Notes: a model not told the origin generated them from the sequence alone. 64,000 nucleotides of DNA from Sellimonas caecigallum (GCF_045038405.1 NZ_CP173660.1:1612001-1676000), one strand, 5' to 3'. Shown: positions 23,769 through 33,699, counted from the first letter of the stretch. Numbers and translations are program-made.

Positions 23769-25955
23769 ATGGATATGACTGGAGGTTCCAAAAAAAGAAG
23801 AGAGACGGAAGTATATGAGAACTACTGGAAGTTTACAGCGGCATATACGAATCTGCTCGGAACGAAATTTCATAATTGCCTTTCTGTGACGGTCATGTTC
23901 ATCGACAGCCACAAAAAGGAAATCCAAGAAAGTGCCGGAAAGAAAGATGGTAAGACGGAGGAGCTTTACCGCAGACTTCAGGAAAGAATCGTGAAAATGT
24001 GTGATTTTAAGGGAAAGGACGGCTCCTTGTCGGCCAGGAAAGCCATCAACCAGTTTGTGAAGATCGGTTTTATCAATCCATATATGGACGGGTATCATCC
24101 GCTTGTAAAAGAGTTCTTGCGGACGGAGGACAAAGAACGAAAGAGAGTTCTTTTTTCAAAGATTTTTTATGAGGCGTCCTCCCTTGCCTCCGATGTGACT
24201 GTGGATAAAAGAGAGCTGAAACACATGGCGTTTCTGCTGAAGACGCTGGATCTTTCCGGACCGCTGGATAAAGAAGACATCAAGGGACTGATGGTAACAG
24301 ATATCCGGAATTTTGCGAAAGGATACCTTACGAGAAGCGAACTTAACAGTCAGATCCGCTATGCCGATTCCTGCGGTTTCCCGGATAGAAAATATAATCA
24401 GATCTCCCATCTGATCTCCCACCTGAAGCTTTTTGTGGATCTCTCCTACGACAGAGAAAATGAGACATTCCGTTTCGTAGATGATCCAGGGATCGCAGAT
24501 GGCAGGGAGAGAGAAAACAAAAAGAGAGATGGAGTGCGCCATCGTATTTTTAAGGAGGAATTGAAGCAGGAATCGGAGCGCATCTATGGGAAACCGGTTT
24601 GCTACCTGGAAAAGATCCAGTATAAGACGCTGATCGCCTCCCACATCAAACCACTCCAGACCTGTCTGGATGAAGGGCGGGAAGATGAAGCCTATGATGT
24701 GGACAATGGAATTTTGATCAATCAGATTGCAGATTCGTACTTTGATAAGCAGGAAATCTCTTTTACCGACGACGGGGAGATTTTATTTGGAGATCGGGTG
24801 GAAGAAGCAGTAAGAGAACGGCTTGGAAGATACCGGCTGGACAGCGCAGTGATGAACGATAAAAGAAAACAGTATATGCGTTATCACAGAGCTTTGTTTT
24901 ACAAAAAACAGGGCATCGATCCGGTCTCATCGGAATGTAAAGAGGAAAAGCCTCTAAAGCGTCCGACATATGTGGATCTGTTCTGCGGGGCAGGAGGACT
25001 GTCCTGCGGATTTGACAAGGCGGGATTTGAGAATCTTCTGGCCGTTGAGATGCATCCTAAGTATGCAAGGACATACCGGGAGAATTTCCCGGAGCATCCG
25101 CTCATCGTGGACGACATCAAAAACATCCCCAATGAGAAACTTAGCGCGGTCATAAAAGAGCGGGAAGTAGACGTTGTTATCGGAGGACCGCCTTGTCAGG
25201 GATTTTCCAAGGCCGGAAATATCGGCCGGACTTTTCTGGAGGATGAGAGAAATTATCTTTTTCTGGAGTTTGTGCGGGTCGTAAAACACTTAAAGCCAAA
25301 GATGTTTGTGATGGAAAACGTGGCTGCGATGGAAGTGCACAGGAAGGGCAAGACGATGGAGGATATACTGGAAGCATTCCGTGACGCAGGGTATATCGTA
25401 CCGTGGCATGAAGTGCTGAACAGCGCCTGCTACGGCGTCCCGCAGGTGCGTCGCCGGATGGTCATGGTAGGATACCGAAAAGATCTGGTTGTAAATTTCT
25501 CCTATCCGGAGAAAGACAGCCGTATCCGAACGATTAAAGAAGCTATCGGCGATCTGCCGCCTTTGAAAAGCGGAGAGAAAAGCACGATCCCGAATCATGA
25601 GGCTATGAACCATTCCGTACAGATGCTGGAAAAGATGAGTTACGTAAAAGACGGAGGAGACCGGACGGATATCCCGGAACAATTGCGGCCAAAATCCGGG
25701 GATATCCGAAAATATATCCGCTATGACAGCCAAAAACCGTCGGTGTGCGTGACAGGGGATATGCGAAAAATCTTTCACTATTGCCAGAACAGGGCGCTCA
25801 CTCCACGGGAGCTGGCAAGAATACAGACATTCCCGGACGATTTTATTTTTTATGGGACATCGATACAGATACAGCAGCAGATCGGAAATGCAGTTCCGCC
25901 GGAGCTGGCATACCGGATTGCCGTGCAGATAAGGGAGGCACTTCGAAATGTCTAA
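23769..25955 (+). CDS. HNH nuclease-DNA cytosine-5 methyltransferase fusion
   Basis: This 728-residue protein joins two functions. Residues 1-260 are a helical region of the type seen in HNH restriction enzymes (FKGKDGSLSARKAINQFVKIGF). Residues 275-345 look like an HNH_2 nuclease core: IASHIKP, DNGILIN and SYFDKQEISFTDDGEI. Residues about 398-728 are a complete C5 methyltransferase with motif I DLFCGAGGLSCGF, the catalytic GGPPCQGFS (motif IV), VMENV (VI), QVRRRMV (VIII) and QIGNAVPP (X). It overlaps the D12 adenine methyltransferase gene by eight bases. Together they resemble an asymmetric-site Type II system compressed into two genes. Start is chosen by GAAGGGATGTG spacing. Confidence 0.82.
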   Translation: MDMTGGSKKRRETEVYENYWKFTAAYTNLLGTKFHNCLSVTVMFIDSHKKEIQESAGKKDGKTEELYRRLQERIVKMCDFKGKDGSLSARKAINQFVKIGFINPYMDGYHPLVKEFLRTEDKERKRVLFSKIFYEASSLASDVTVDKRELKHMAFLLKTLDLSGPLDKEDIKGLMVTDIRNFAKGYLTRSELNSQIRYADSCGFPDRKYNQISHLISHLKLFVDLSYDRENETFRFVDDPGIADGRERENKKRDGVRHRIFKEELKQESERIYGKPVCYLEKIQYKTLIASHIKPLQTCLDEGREDEAYDVDNGILINQIADSYFDKQEISFTDDGEILFGDRVEEAVRERLGRYRLDSAVMNDKRKQYMRYHRALFYKKQGIDPVSSECKEEKPLKRPTYVDLFCGAGGLSCGFDKAGFENLLAVEMHPKYARTYRENFPEHPLIVDDIKNIPNEKLSAVIKEREVDVVIGGPPCQGFSKAGNIGRTFLEDERNYLFLEFVRVVKHLKPKMFVMENVAAMEVHRKGKTMEDILEAFRDAGYIVPWHEVLNSACYGVPQVRRRMVMVGYRKDLVVNFSYPEKDSRIRTIKEAIGDLPPLKSGEKSTIPNHEAMNHSVQMLEKMSYVKDGGDRTDIPEQLRPKSGDIRKYIRYDSQKPSVCVTGDMRKIFHYCQNRALTPRELARIQTFPDDFIFYGTSIQIQQQIGNAVPPELAYRIAVQIREALRNV

Positions 25956-26946
25956 ATATCCGAAAGTAAATTATATCGGGAATAAAGAAAAGCTTGTGGA
26001 CTGGATTCTCCAGGAAATGCCGGTAAAGACAGGGAGTGTTATGGATCTGTTTGCGGGCGGGTGTTCGGTGTCTTATGCGCTGAAAAAAGAAGGATATGAT
26101 GTGATTTCCAACGACATTTTGTACGCGGATTTCGTTCTTTGCAAAGCGCTGATCGAGAATATGGAAGGACAGATTTCAGCATCTGTGTTTGATATAGAGA
26201 TTTCTCGGGGAATCATTGAAAAAGAGAAAGACAGGCTTTCTTTTCTTGCAGGGAGACTGTATTTTCCCGAGGAGATCGAAGAGCTGGCACGCCTCAAAGC
26301 TATCTCGGAAGAACTGGGAGGATATGAGCGGTATCTCTATCTGGCTCTTCTGCGCAGAGCTATGATCCGGAAGCTTCCATATTCACGGATGAATGTTCCA
26401 TGGGATCAGATCCGGATCCTCAGAGATGAGGAATACAGCTACCGAAAATACGGGAGAAGGCGGGCATACCATAACCAGACTTTCGAAAGTCACATGAGAG
26501 AGAATTTGTCATCTTACAGCCAGGCAGTCTTCCGGGGGCGTGGAAATTGTATTGCCAGAAGGGAAGATGCTGCGGATCTTGTAAAAGAGCCGGGACGCTT
26601 GGATGTTGTGTATATTGACCCGCCATATCCTTCCACCATGAATAATTATGATGCGTTCTATGGTTTGTTCGACGAAATGTTTGGAAAGAAAAAGGAACAT
26701 GCTGACTTTACCAAAAAACAGACGTTTCTTTTTCGACTGGAGGAGCTTGTAAAAGAACTGCGGGGAAAGACCGGATATATCCTTTTAAGCCAGAACAGTC
26801 GGGTTCGCCCGGTTCCGGATGAGATGGAAAAGATGCTTTCAAAATACGGGCGTGTGACACGGAAAGAACGGCCGCACAACTATCAGGTAACAGGGAAAAT
26901 TAACAAAAAAGGAAGCAATGAACTTCTTTTTTTAGTAGAACTGTAA
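25948..26946 (+). CDS. D12 class N6-adenine DNA methyltransferase
   Basis: This 332-residue enzyme has the alpha-class order of motifs: YIGNKEKLVDWIL (motif X, 8-21), VMDLFAGGCSVSYAL (motif I, about 31-45) and VYIDPPYPSTMNN (motif IV with catalytic DPPY, about 214-226). It methylates adenine N6 in a specific DNA site. The start overlaps the end of the HNH-C5 methyltransferase fusion, so expression is coupled. A pair of one C5 and one N6-adenine methyltransferase is known for asymmetric sites (HphI, MnlI), each protecting one strand. Confidence 0.9.
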   Translation: MSKYPKVNYIGNKEKLVDWILQEMPVKTGSVMDLFAGGCSVSYALKKEGYDVISNDILYADFVLCKALIENMEGQISASVFDIEISRGIIEKEKDRLSFLAGRLYFPEEIEELARLKAISEELGGYERYLYLALLRRAMIRKLPYSRMNVPWDQIRILRDEEYSYRKYGRRRAYHNQTFESHMRENLSSYSQAVFRGRGNCIARREDAADLVKEPGRLDVVYIDPPYPSTMNNYDAFYGLFDEMFGKKKEHADFTKKQTFLFRLEELVKELRGKTGYILLSQNSRVRPVPDEMEKMLSKYGRVTRKERPHNYQVTGKINKKGSNELLFLVEL

Positions 26947-27037
26947 ATTGCTTGCAATTTTCACACAAATACGATAGACTAATGCTATAGAGTGTTAAAG
27001 AGCTGAAGTGCAAACTTTAGCGGAAGGAGTTAGAGCA

Positions 27038-28402
27038 ATGAGATATGAAAATTTGAATGAAAAAATGCTTGATATGAAGGACGAAATTTTCGCATCCATC
27101 AAAGAAAGCATAGCGATCGAAAGTGTGAAAGGAGAGCCAGAGGCGGACGCACCTTATGGAAGAGGTCCGAAAGAGGCGCTGGATCATGCGCTTGCGCTGG
27201 GAGAAAAGCTGGGCTTTCGGACAGGAAATCTGGACAACAAAGTAGGCTGGATCGAGTACGGCGAAGGCGAAGAGATGGCAGCAGTGCTGGGCCATCTGGA
27301 TGTTGTCCCGATCGGAGAAGGATGGAACTATCCTCCTCTCGCCTGTGAAGTACATGATGGAGTGATGTACGGACGGGGAATTCTTGATGACAAAGGACCT
27401 GTGATCGGTGCCATCTATGCGCTGAAAGCAATCCGGGATCTTGGACTTCCGATTGACCGCAGACTTCGCGTTATTTTCGGCACAGACGAGGAAAATGGAT
27501 CTTCCTGTGTGCAGCATTACATTGAAGCGGGCGGAGAAAAACCGACGATCGGGTTTACGCCAGATGCAGAGTATCCGGTCATTTTTTGTGAAAAAGGCCA
27601 GTCATTCTGGGAAGTGACAAAGAAGATAGAGAATCCGTCCAAAGTGAAAATACTGTCCATCGATGGAGGTACAGCGAAGAATGTAGTAACGCCGAAGTGC
27701 ACTCTTGTAGCGGAAGGAGAGATTGACGTCAAGGAAGCGGAAGGCATTACTGTGACAAAGGCGGACGGAAAGACAGTGGTCGTAGCGGAAGGAAAAGGGG
27801 CTCACGGAAGTACACCGCATCTTGGAATCAACGCTGCAAAGAAACTGTTTGAGGCAGTCAAAGATTCCGGTATTGACGGAGATGTAGGGCAGATGATGGC
27901 ATTCATCCTGGAAAAAATCGGAGCAGAGACAAATGGAAAGTCTCTGGGAATCTGTTACAATGACGAGGAGACAGGGGAAACGACAGTCAACCTGGGAGTT
28001 GTGAAAGTGACGGAAGAAGAGATCTTCTTTACACTTGATATCCGGTATCCGAAGAGTGGAAACAGAGAAGAACTGATCGCGAATGTAAAAAAACACGCGG
28101 AAGAATACGGTCTGAACGCGAATGTCGAGGCGGAAGGAAAACTCCTCTATGTTCCTAAAGATTCTGAACTTGTACAAAAACTGACGGGAGTCTACAGAGC
28201 ACAGACCGGAGCGGATGATGAGCCGATCGCTATCGGAGGCGGTACATATGCAAAAGCGTTTGACAATATGGTAGCTTTCGGACCGATCTTCCCGGGAGAT
28301 CCGGATGTGATCCATCAGCCGAACGAATGTGCAGACGTGGATAAATTAATGAAATCATTCCAGATCGTTGCCGCTGCAATGTATGAGATCGCTCAGAAAT
28401 AG
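27038..28402 (+). CDS. pepV: M20 dipeptidase PepV/Sapep type
   Basis: This 454-residue M20 peptidase has metal and catalytic motifs LGHLDVVPIGEGW (about 85-97), GRGILDDKGP (about 113-122), FGTDEENGSS (about 146-155, Glu-Glu) and a final HQPNE (about 427-431). The lid insert between them fits PepV/Sapep dipeptidases, cytosolic zinc or manganese enzymes that split dipeptides. Start at MRYENL is chosen since GGAAGGAG is about ten bases upstream. In a Stickland fermenter it would supply free amino acids. Confidence 0.9.
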   Translation: MRYENLNEKMLDMKDEIFASIKESIAIESVKGEPEADAPYGRGPKEALDHALALGEKLGFRTGNLDNKVGWIEYGEGEEMAAVLGHLDVVPIGEGWNYPPLACEVHDGVMYGRGILDDKGPVIGAIYALKAIRDLGLPIDRRLRVIFGTDEENGSSCVQHYIEAGGEKPTIGFTPDAEYPVIFCEKGQSFWEVTKKIENPSKVKILSIDGGTAKNVVTPKCTLVAEGEIDVKEAEGITVTKADGKTVVVAEGKGAHGSTPHLGINAAKKLFEAVKDSGIDGDVGQMMAFILEKIGAETNGKSLGICYNDEETGETTVNLGVVKVTEEEIFFTLDIRYPKSGNREELIANVKKHAEEYGLNANVEAEGKLLYVPKDSELVQKLTGVYRAQTGADDEPIAIGGGTYAKAFDNMVAFGPIFPGDPDVIHQPNECADVDKLMKSFQIVAAAMYEIAQK

Positions 28403-28441
28403 AAAACTTTAATAAAAAGTCTGACAAATTTGGTATATCAG

Positions 28442-28477
28442 AAAAGGCCTTCGCATGAAATGTGCAAAGGTCTTTTT
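28442..28477 (+). terminator. terminator after pepV
   Basis: AAAAGGCCTTCGCA pairs imperfectly with TGTGCAAAGGTCTTTT, followed by T residues, between pepV and the ABC exporter genes. Confidence 0.75.
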
Positions 28478-28496
28478 ATAACAAGGAGGTTTTAGT

Positions 28497-30227
28497 TTGA
28501 GACTGATTTTCAAGTATCTGAAAAGATATAAACTTCTTTTTTGCCTGAATGTGCTGTCTGTATTTGGTTTTGCGCTGGTGGAACTGGGAATTCCAACCAT
28601 TGTATCAGATATGATCGACAAAGGGGTAGTAAATCAGGACAAAACGTATTTGATAAGAATGGGGGGACTGATCGTGCTGATCTCCGTGATCGGTGTGGCC
28701 GGCACGATCCTTTTAGGTTACTGCTGTGCCAGGATATCTACCAATGTCGCACACGATATCAGACAGGATGTATTCCGGAAAGTGCAGACACTGTCTCACA
28801 GCGAGATGAATGAGATTGGTGTGGCATCCCTGATCACAAGAACAAACAACGATGCCTTCCAGATCATGATGTTTATGAACGTGATCCTGAGGACTGCGGT
28901 CCTCACCCCGGTCATGATTTCAGTAAGTTTCATACTGATAATGATGACATCGCTGAAACTGTCAATGATTATTCTTGCTACCGTCCCGCTGATCATCATC
29001 GGGGTGGTTATCGTAGGGAAAATTTCCTCACCTATCAGTGAGAGACAGCAGGGATCACTGGATTCCATCAACCGGATTTTCAGGGAGAACCTCACAGGAA
29101 TCCGGGTTATCCGATCCTTTAACAATGACAGCTATGAGTCGGAGCGGTTTGACAACGAGAACGTAAATTTTATGGTGCAGTCTAAGCGGCTGTTTAAACT
29201 GATGTCCTCCACAGAGCCGATCTTCTTTCTGCTTATGAATGTGGCGGTCATTGGAATCTACCTTGTCGCAAGTTTTATGATCGATGACGGTGCACTGCCG
29301 GTGGGGAAACTGGTAGCCTTTATGGATTATATGTTCCACGCAATGTTTTCCGTTCTCCTGTTCTGCCTTGTATTTATGATGTATCCGAGAGCAAATGTAT
29401 CTGCAAAGCGGATCATGCGAGTTCTAAATACTGAACCGGGAATACAGAACCATCCGAAAGAGGGAGCAGAGGAAAAGGAGAAAAGCGTTGTGTTTGACAA
29501 TGTGACTTTCGTCTATCCGGACGGAGAGGAGGCTGTGCTCCAGAATGTATCTTTTGAGGCACACGCCGGACAGACTGTGGCTTTTATCGGAAGTACAGGA
29601 TCAGGAAAAAGCACGCTGATCAAGCTGATCCCGCGATTTTACGATGTGACATCGGGGAAGGTGCTTGTAAACGGTGTCGATGTACGGGAGATGGACATGT
29701 ATGCACTGAGGGATAAAATTGGGTATGTATCCCAGAAGGCAAACCTGTTCAGCGGGACCATCGCGGACAATATCAGATTTGGGAAAAAAGAAGCGACAGA
29801 CGATGAAGTCATCCATGCGGCAAAGGTGGCACAGGCGTACGACTTTATCATGGAAAAGCCGAACGGCTTTGAAGAGAAGATCGCGGAAGGAGCAGGTAAC
29901 GTGTCAGGCGGACAAAAGCAGCGGCTTTCCATCGCTAGAGCGCTGGTGCGCAAACCGGAGATCTATATCTATGACGATTCCTTTTCGGCGCTTGATTTCC
30001 GGACAGACGCCCGTCTCAGGGGAGAACTGAAAAAAGAGATGACAGATGAGATCGTCCTGATCGTGGCGCAGAGAGTTTCCACTATCATGGATGCAGATCA
30101 GATCATTGTTCTCAATGAAGGCAAAATTGCAGGGAAGGGAACGCACAGGGAGCTCCTTGAAAACTGCAAGATATATTATGAGATCGCCGCCTCTCAGTTA
30201 AGTGAGGAGGAACTGGCCTATGAATAG
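28497..30227 (+). CDS. heterodimeric ABC exporter subunit 1
   Basis: This 576-residue half-transporter has six membrane helices (1-320), then an ATPase domain with Walker A IGSTGSGKSTL (about 362-372), signature NVSGGQKQRLSIARAL (about 465-480), and a D-loop. Walker B reads IYIYDDSFSALD, with Asp instead of the catalytic Glu, so this is the degenerate site typical of subunit A of TM287/288- and BmrC-like heterodimers. Start is TTG with AGGAGG seven bases before. The second subunit overlaps by eight bases. Substrate unknown. Confidence 0.9.
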   Translation: MRLIFKYLKRYKLLFCLNVLSVFGFALVELGIPTIVSDMIDKGVVNQDKTYLIRMGGLIVLISVIGVAGTILLGYCCARISTNVAHDIRQDVFRKVQTLSHSEMNEIGVASLITRTNNDAFQIMMFMNVILRTAVLTPVMISVSFILIMMTSLKLSMIILATVPLIIIGVVIVGKISSPISERQQGSLDSINRIFRENLTGIRVIRSFNNDSYESERFDNENVNFMVQSKRLFKLMSSTEPIFFLLMNVAVIGIYLVASFMIDDGALPVGKLVAFMDYMFHAMFSVLLFCLVFMMYPRANVSAKRIMRVLNTEPGIQNHPKEGAEEKEKSVVFDNVTFVYPDGEEAVLQNVSFEAHAGQTVAFIGSTGSGKSTLIKLIPRFYDVTSGKVLVNGVDVREMDMYALRDKIGYVSQKANLFSGTIADNIRFGKKEATDDEVIHAAKVAQAYDFIMEKPNGFEEKIAEGAGNVSGGQKQRLSIARALVRKPEIYIYDDSFSALDFRTDARLRGELKKEMTDEIVLIVAQRVSTIMDADQIIVLNEGKIAGKGTHRELLENCKIYYEIAASQLSEEELAYE

Positions 30228-32016
30228 AAAAGTAAGCTGGAAAGTATGTATAAAAGGAGTACTGGCTTTCGCAAAGCCATACAGGACAAAATTTTTTGTG
30301 GCGTTTTTTATGGTCATTTTGTCCACGGCTATCTATACAATGAATCCAACGGTCGAAGGGATGGTCACAACACAGCTTGCAGATGACGCAGCAAAGATCA
30401 TGGAGGGGATACCGGGCGCTCATGTGGATTTCCAGAGAGTGTTCCTGATACTGACGCTTTTGATCACTTGTTTCATTGTAAGGGCACTGGCTCTTCTTAT
30501 TTCGGCGTTTTTCCTGACAAATGCCATCCAGCATATGATGCATGATATCCGGGGAGCACTTCAGAAAAAGATCCAGAAGCTTCCAGTGCGATTTTTTGAC
30601 GATCATGCATTTGGGGATGTCCTGAGCTGTGTGACAAATGACGTGGATACGCTGAGCAATGCATTGCAGCAGACACTTACCAAAGTGATTACCGGAGTAC
30701 TGACATTCATCCTTGTCATTATCATGATGTTCCGGATCAACTGGATCATGACACTCCTTGCACTTGTCATCATCCCTCTGACAGCGCTTATCACAAAACT
30801 GTTTGTCGGACGCTCGCAGAAACTTTTTGACAGACAGCAGACGACTGTCGGGGAACTGAACGGAACCATCACGGAGCTGTACGGGGGCTTCAATGAGATC
30901 ATCGTGTACAATAAACAGGAGGATACGATACAGAAATTCGAGGATGTCAACAGGAGGATGAGAGATTCTGCGTTTCAGGCACAGTTCGTGTCTTCTTTGA
31001 TCTCGCCTTGTGTGTCATTTATCACTTATGTGACGATCGGAGCTTCAGCTGTTGTAGGCTGCATTCTCGTCATTCAGGGAACGATCAAAATTGGGGATCT
31101 CCAGGCGTTCATCCGTTATATCTGGCAGATCAATGACCCGCTGTCACAGGTATCTCAGTTATCCGCCCAGGTACAGTCGGCTTTTGCGGCACTTGGTCGT
31201 ATCTTTACGATGCTGAATGAAGAAGAGGAAGACCAAGGCGGCGAAAAACATGTGGCGAAAGACCGGATGAAAGGGACAGTGACCTTCGACCATGTGCAAT
31301 TTGGCTATGGAAAAGACCTTCTGATGAAAGATGTCAATATGGATGTCAAGAGCGGACAGATGGTGGCTATTGTAGGTCCGACAGGGGCAGGAAAATCGAC
31401 GCTTATGAATCTGCTGCTTCGCTTCTATGACGTAAAAGGGGGATCCATCAAGGTTGACGGTGTAGATATCCGTGATATGCCAAGGGAAGAACTACGCTCC
31501 ATGTTCTCACTTGTGCTCCAGGATACGTGGCTTTTTAAAGGATCGATTTACGAAAATATCCGGTACGGAAGACTGGATGCTCGCAAAGACGAAGTGATAG
31601 GGGCCGCAAAGATGGCCAACGTCCATCATTTTATACGGACGCTCTCACATGGGTATGATTCCTTGATAAACGAGGAAGCAAACAATATTTCCCAGGGCGA
31701 AAAGCAGCTCCTTACGATAGCGAGAGCGATCCTGAAAGACCCGCAGATTCTTATTCTCGATGAGGCCACTTCTTCTGTGGATACTCGTCTTGAGAAAATG
31801 CTCCAGGAGGCGATGCAGCGAGTTATGGAAGGCAGAACGTCCTTTGTCATCGCACACCGCCTGTCCACGATCCGGGATGCGGATCTTATCCTTGTTCTAA
31901 AAGACGGTGATATCGTGGAACAGGGAACACATGAAGAGCTGCTGGAAAAGAAGGGAATGTACGAGAAGCTGTACCATTCTCAGTTCGCCGGTCAGAATTT
32001 TGATGAAATGGACTAG
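30220..32016 (+). CDS. heterodimeric ABC exporter subunit 2
   Basis: This 598-residue half-transporter has six membrane helices (1-330, with an extended first periplasmic loop) and an ATPase domain with Walker A VGPTGAGKSTL (about 384-394), signature NISQGEKQLLTIARAI and Walker B ILILDEATSSVD with a catalytic Glu. Unlike subunit 1 it has a competent catalytic site, but its signature reads SQGEKQ rather than SGGQ. It overlaps subunit 1 by eight bases. The pair should export drugs, lipids or peptides. Confidence 0.9.
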   Translation: MNRKVSWKVCIKGVLAFAKPYRTKFFVAFFMVILSTAIYTMNPTVEGMVTTQLADDAAKIMEGIPGAHVDFQRVFLILTLLITCFIVRALALLISAFFLTNAIQHMMHDIRGALQKKIQKLPVRFFDDHAFGDVLSCVTNDVDTLSNALQQTLTKVITGVLTFILVIIMMFRINWIMTLLALVIIPLTALITKLFVGRSQKLFDRQQTTVGELNGTITELYGGFNEIIVYNKQEDTIQKFEDVNRRMRDSAFQAQFVSSLISPCVSFITYVTIGASAVVGCILVIQGTIKIGDLQAFIRYIWQINDPLSQVSQLSAQVQSAFAALGRIFTMLNEEEEDQGGEKHVAKDRMKGTVTFDHVQFGYGKDLLMKDVNMDVKSGQMVAIVGPTGAGKSTLMNLLLRFYDVKGGSIKVDGVDIRDMPREELRSMFSLVLQDTWLFKGSIYENIRYGRLDARKDEVIGAAKMANVHHFIRTLSHGYDSLINEEANNISQGEKQLLTIARAILKDPQILILDEATSSVDTRLEKMLQEAMQRVMEGRTSFVIAHRLSTIRDADLILVLKDGDIVEQGTHEELLEKKGMYEKLYHSQFAGQNFDEMD

Positions 32017-32040
32017 ATAAGCAAAGGAGGAACGAAAGGC

Positions 32041-32688
32041 ATGGGCGGCAGGAAGACAGAAAGCGGAATACCAAAATATCAGCAGATCGCGGCAGACATC
32101 GCGTACAAGATTGTTGACGGGACATACCAGGAAGGCAGGAAGATCTATGCACGGTCCTCGATCGGAAGCCAGTACAGCGTATCTTCGGAGACAGCCCGAA
32201 GAGCCATGTGCATTCTTGCAGACTGGGATGTTGTGGAAGTCGAAAAGAACAGCGGAGTGGTAATCAAATCGCTGGACAACGCGAGGAATTTTCTGCAGCA
32301 GCAGGAACAGACAAAGTCTATCCAGAATCTGAAACGGAACATTCTGGACAACGTAGAGCGTCAGCAGCAGGAAACGAAGGAACTCTATGGATATCTGACA
32401 GAGCTAATCAAACAGATTGAGTGCTACAGGGCGACCAATCCGTTTATTCCATATGAACTTGTCATCAAGGAGGACACGCCGTATCTGGACAGGACGGTAG
32501 GCGAGGTCAATCTCTGGCAGGAAACATTTGCCACGGTCATAGCGATCCGCAGAAACGGGACATTGATGATGTCGCCGGGACCGAAGGCGGTGTTCCGTCT
32601 GAATGATATTTTTTACTATACAGGAGATGACGAATGTCCAGAAAGAGTAAGAAAATTTATGTATCCGAAACAAGCTGACGACAAATAG
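32041..32688 (+). CDS. GntR-RCK_C regulator, BusR-like
   Basis: This 215-residue protein has a GntR winged helix (about 8-75, PKYQQIAADIAYKIVDGTYQ), a long coiled coil (about 80-128, rich in Gln/Glu), and a C-terminal RCK_C (TrkA-C) domain near 140-210 (VGEVNLWQETFATVIAIRRN, SPGPKAVFRLNDIFYYTGD). This is the architecture of BusR, the c-di-AMP-binding repressor of osmolyte uptake in lactic acid bacteria. AAAGGAGG precedes the ATG. No busAB genes are adjacent; the ABC exporter ends 24 bases before and cysE begins 24 bases after. c-di-AMP binding is inferred from architecture. Confidence 0.8.
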   Translation: MGGRKTESGIPKYQQIAADIAYKIVDGTYQEGRKIYARSSIGSQYSVSSETARRAMCILADWDVVEVEKNSGVVIKSLDNARNFLQQQEQTKSIQNLKRNILDNVERQQQETKELYGYLTELIKQIECYRATNPFIPYELVIKEDTPYLDRTVGEVNLWQETFATVIAIRRNGTLMMSPGPKAVFRLNDIFYYTGDDECPERVRKFMYPKQADDK

Positions 32689-32712
32689 AACAAGACAGAG
32701 AGGGGAGCAGAT

Positions 32713-33630
32713 ATGAAGAAAGAGACGATCAAAAAAGTGGCCGGAAGGCTTACGGAAAACTACCGGACGGAGGAGCTGTTCATGCCGAAAAACGGCAGAC
32801 AGCTCCCGGACAGGAGCAAAGTGATCGATATTTTAAGAGAACTGAAAAATGTGGTATTCCCAGGGTATTTCGGAAAGGACAGCACAATGGAGCTGGATGC
32901 GTCCTACTATGCGGGGTATCGGCTGAACCATCTGTATGACGCCCTGCGAGACCAGATTGAGATCGCGCTTAAGTACCAGAGAAATGAGGAGACAGATGAA
33001 GAAGTCAAAGACCGTGCAGAACAGGTGACAGATACATTTTTTGACAGGCTTCCGGATATTCAGGAAAGTCTTTTAAAAGATGTGCAGGCAGGATTTGACG
33101 GCGATCCGGCGGCTCAGAGCAAAGAAGAAATCATCTTTTCTTATCCGGGGCTTTTTGCCATTTATGTATACCGGCTCGCGCATGTATTATACCAGGAAAA
33201 AATACCGTTTATCCCGCGGATCATGTCTGAGTATGCCCACGGAAGAACAGGCATTGACATCAATCCGGGAGCAACGATCGGGGAATATTTCTTTATCGAT
33301 CACGGTACCGGTATCGTGATCGGGGAGACGACGGTCATCGGCAATAATGTCAAGCTTTATCAGGGGGTAACCCTTGGAGCGCTTTCAACGAGAAACGGAC
33401 AGCAGCTGGCGGGGATAAAACGGCATCCTACCATTGAAGACAATGTGACAATTTATTCCAATTCCAGTGTCCTTGGAGGGGAGACCGTCATCGGCGAACA
33501 CTGTATCATCGGAGGAAATACGTTCATTACCCGGTCCGTTCCGCCTTATACAAAAGTAAGTGCAAAAAGTCCAGAGCTTGTCTTTAAGACGCCAAAGGAG
33601 AAAAAAGCTATCTGGGAATGGGAAAATTAG
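32713..33630 (+). CDS. cysE: serine O-acetyltransferase (EpsC/CysE type)
   Basis: This 305-residue enzyme has a helical N-terminal domain (1-170) and a left-handed beta-helix of hexapeptide repeats (about 175-285, INPGATIGEYFFIDHGTGIVIGET, VKLYQGVTLGA). Catalytic His are in EYAHGRTG and IDHGTG. Serine acetyltransferases make O-acetylserine for cysteine synthesis; the long N-terminus matches the EpsC subfamily. GGGGAG precedes the ATG. It follows the BusR-like regulator by 24 bases. There is no cysK nearby. Confidence 0.88.
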   Translation: MKKETIKKVAGRLTENYRTEELFMPKNGRQLPDRSKVIDILRELKNVVFPGYFGKDSTMELDASYYAGYRLNHLYDALRDQIEIALKYQRNEETDEEVKDRAEQVTDTFFDRLPDIQESLLKDVQAGFDGDPAAQSKEEIIFSYPGLFAIYVYRLAHVLYQEKIPFIPRIMSEYAHGRTGIDINPGATIGEYFFIDHGTGIVIGETTVIGNNVKLYQGVTLGALSTRNGQQLAGIKRHPTIEDNVTIYSNSSVLGGETVIGEHCIIGGNTFITRSVPPYTKVSAKSPELVFKTPKEKKAIWEWEN

Positions 33631-33699
33631 AAACAGACTTTACCGCGCTTATGGAAAGTAGTACAATAAAAGCAGAAAAAGGAAAGGGAGGATGAAGTT

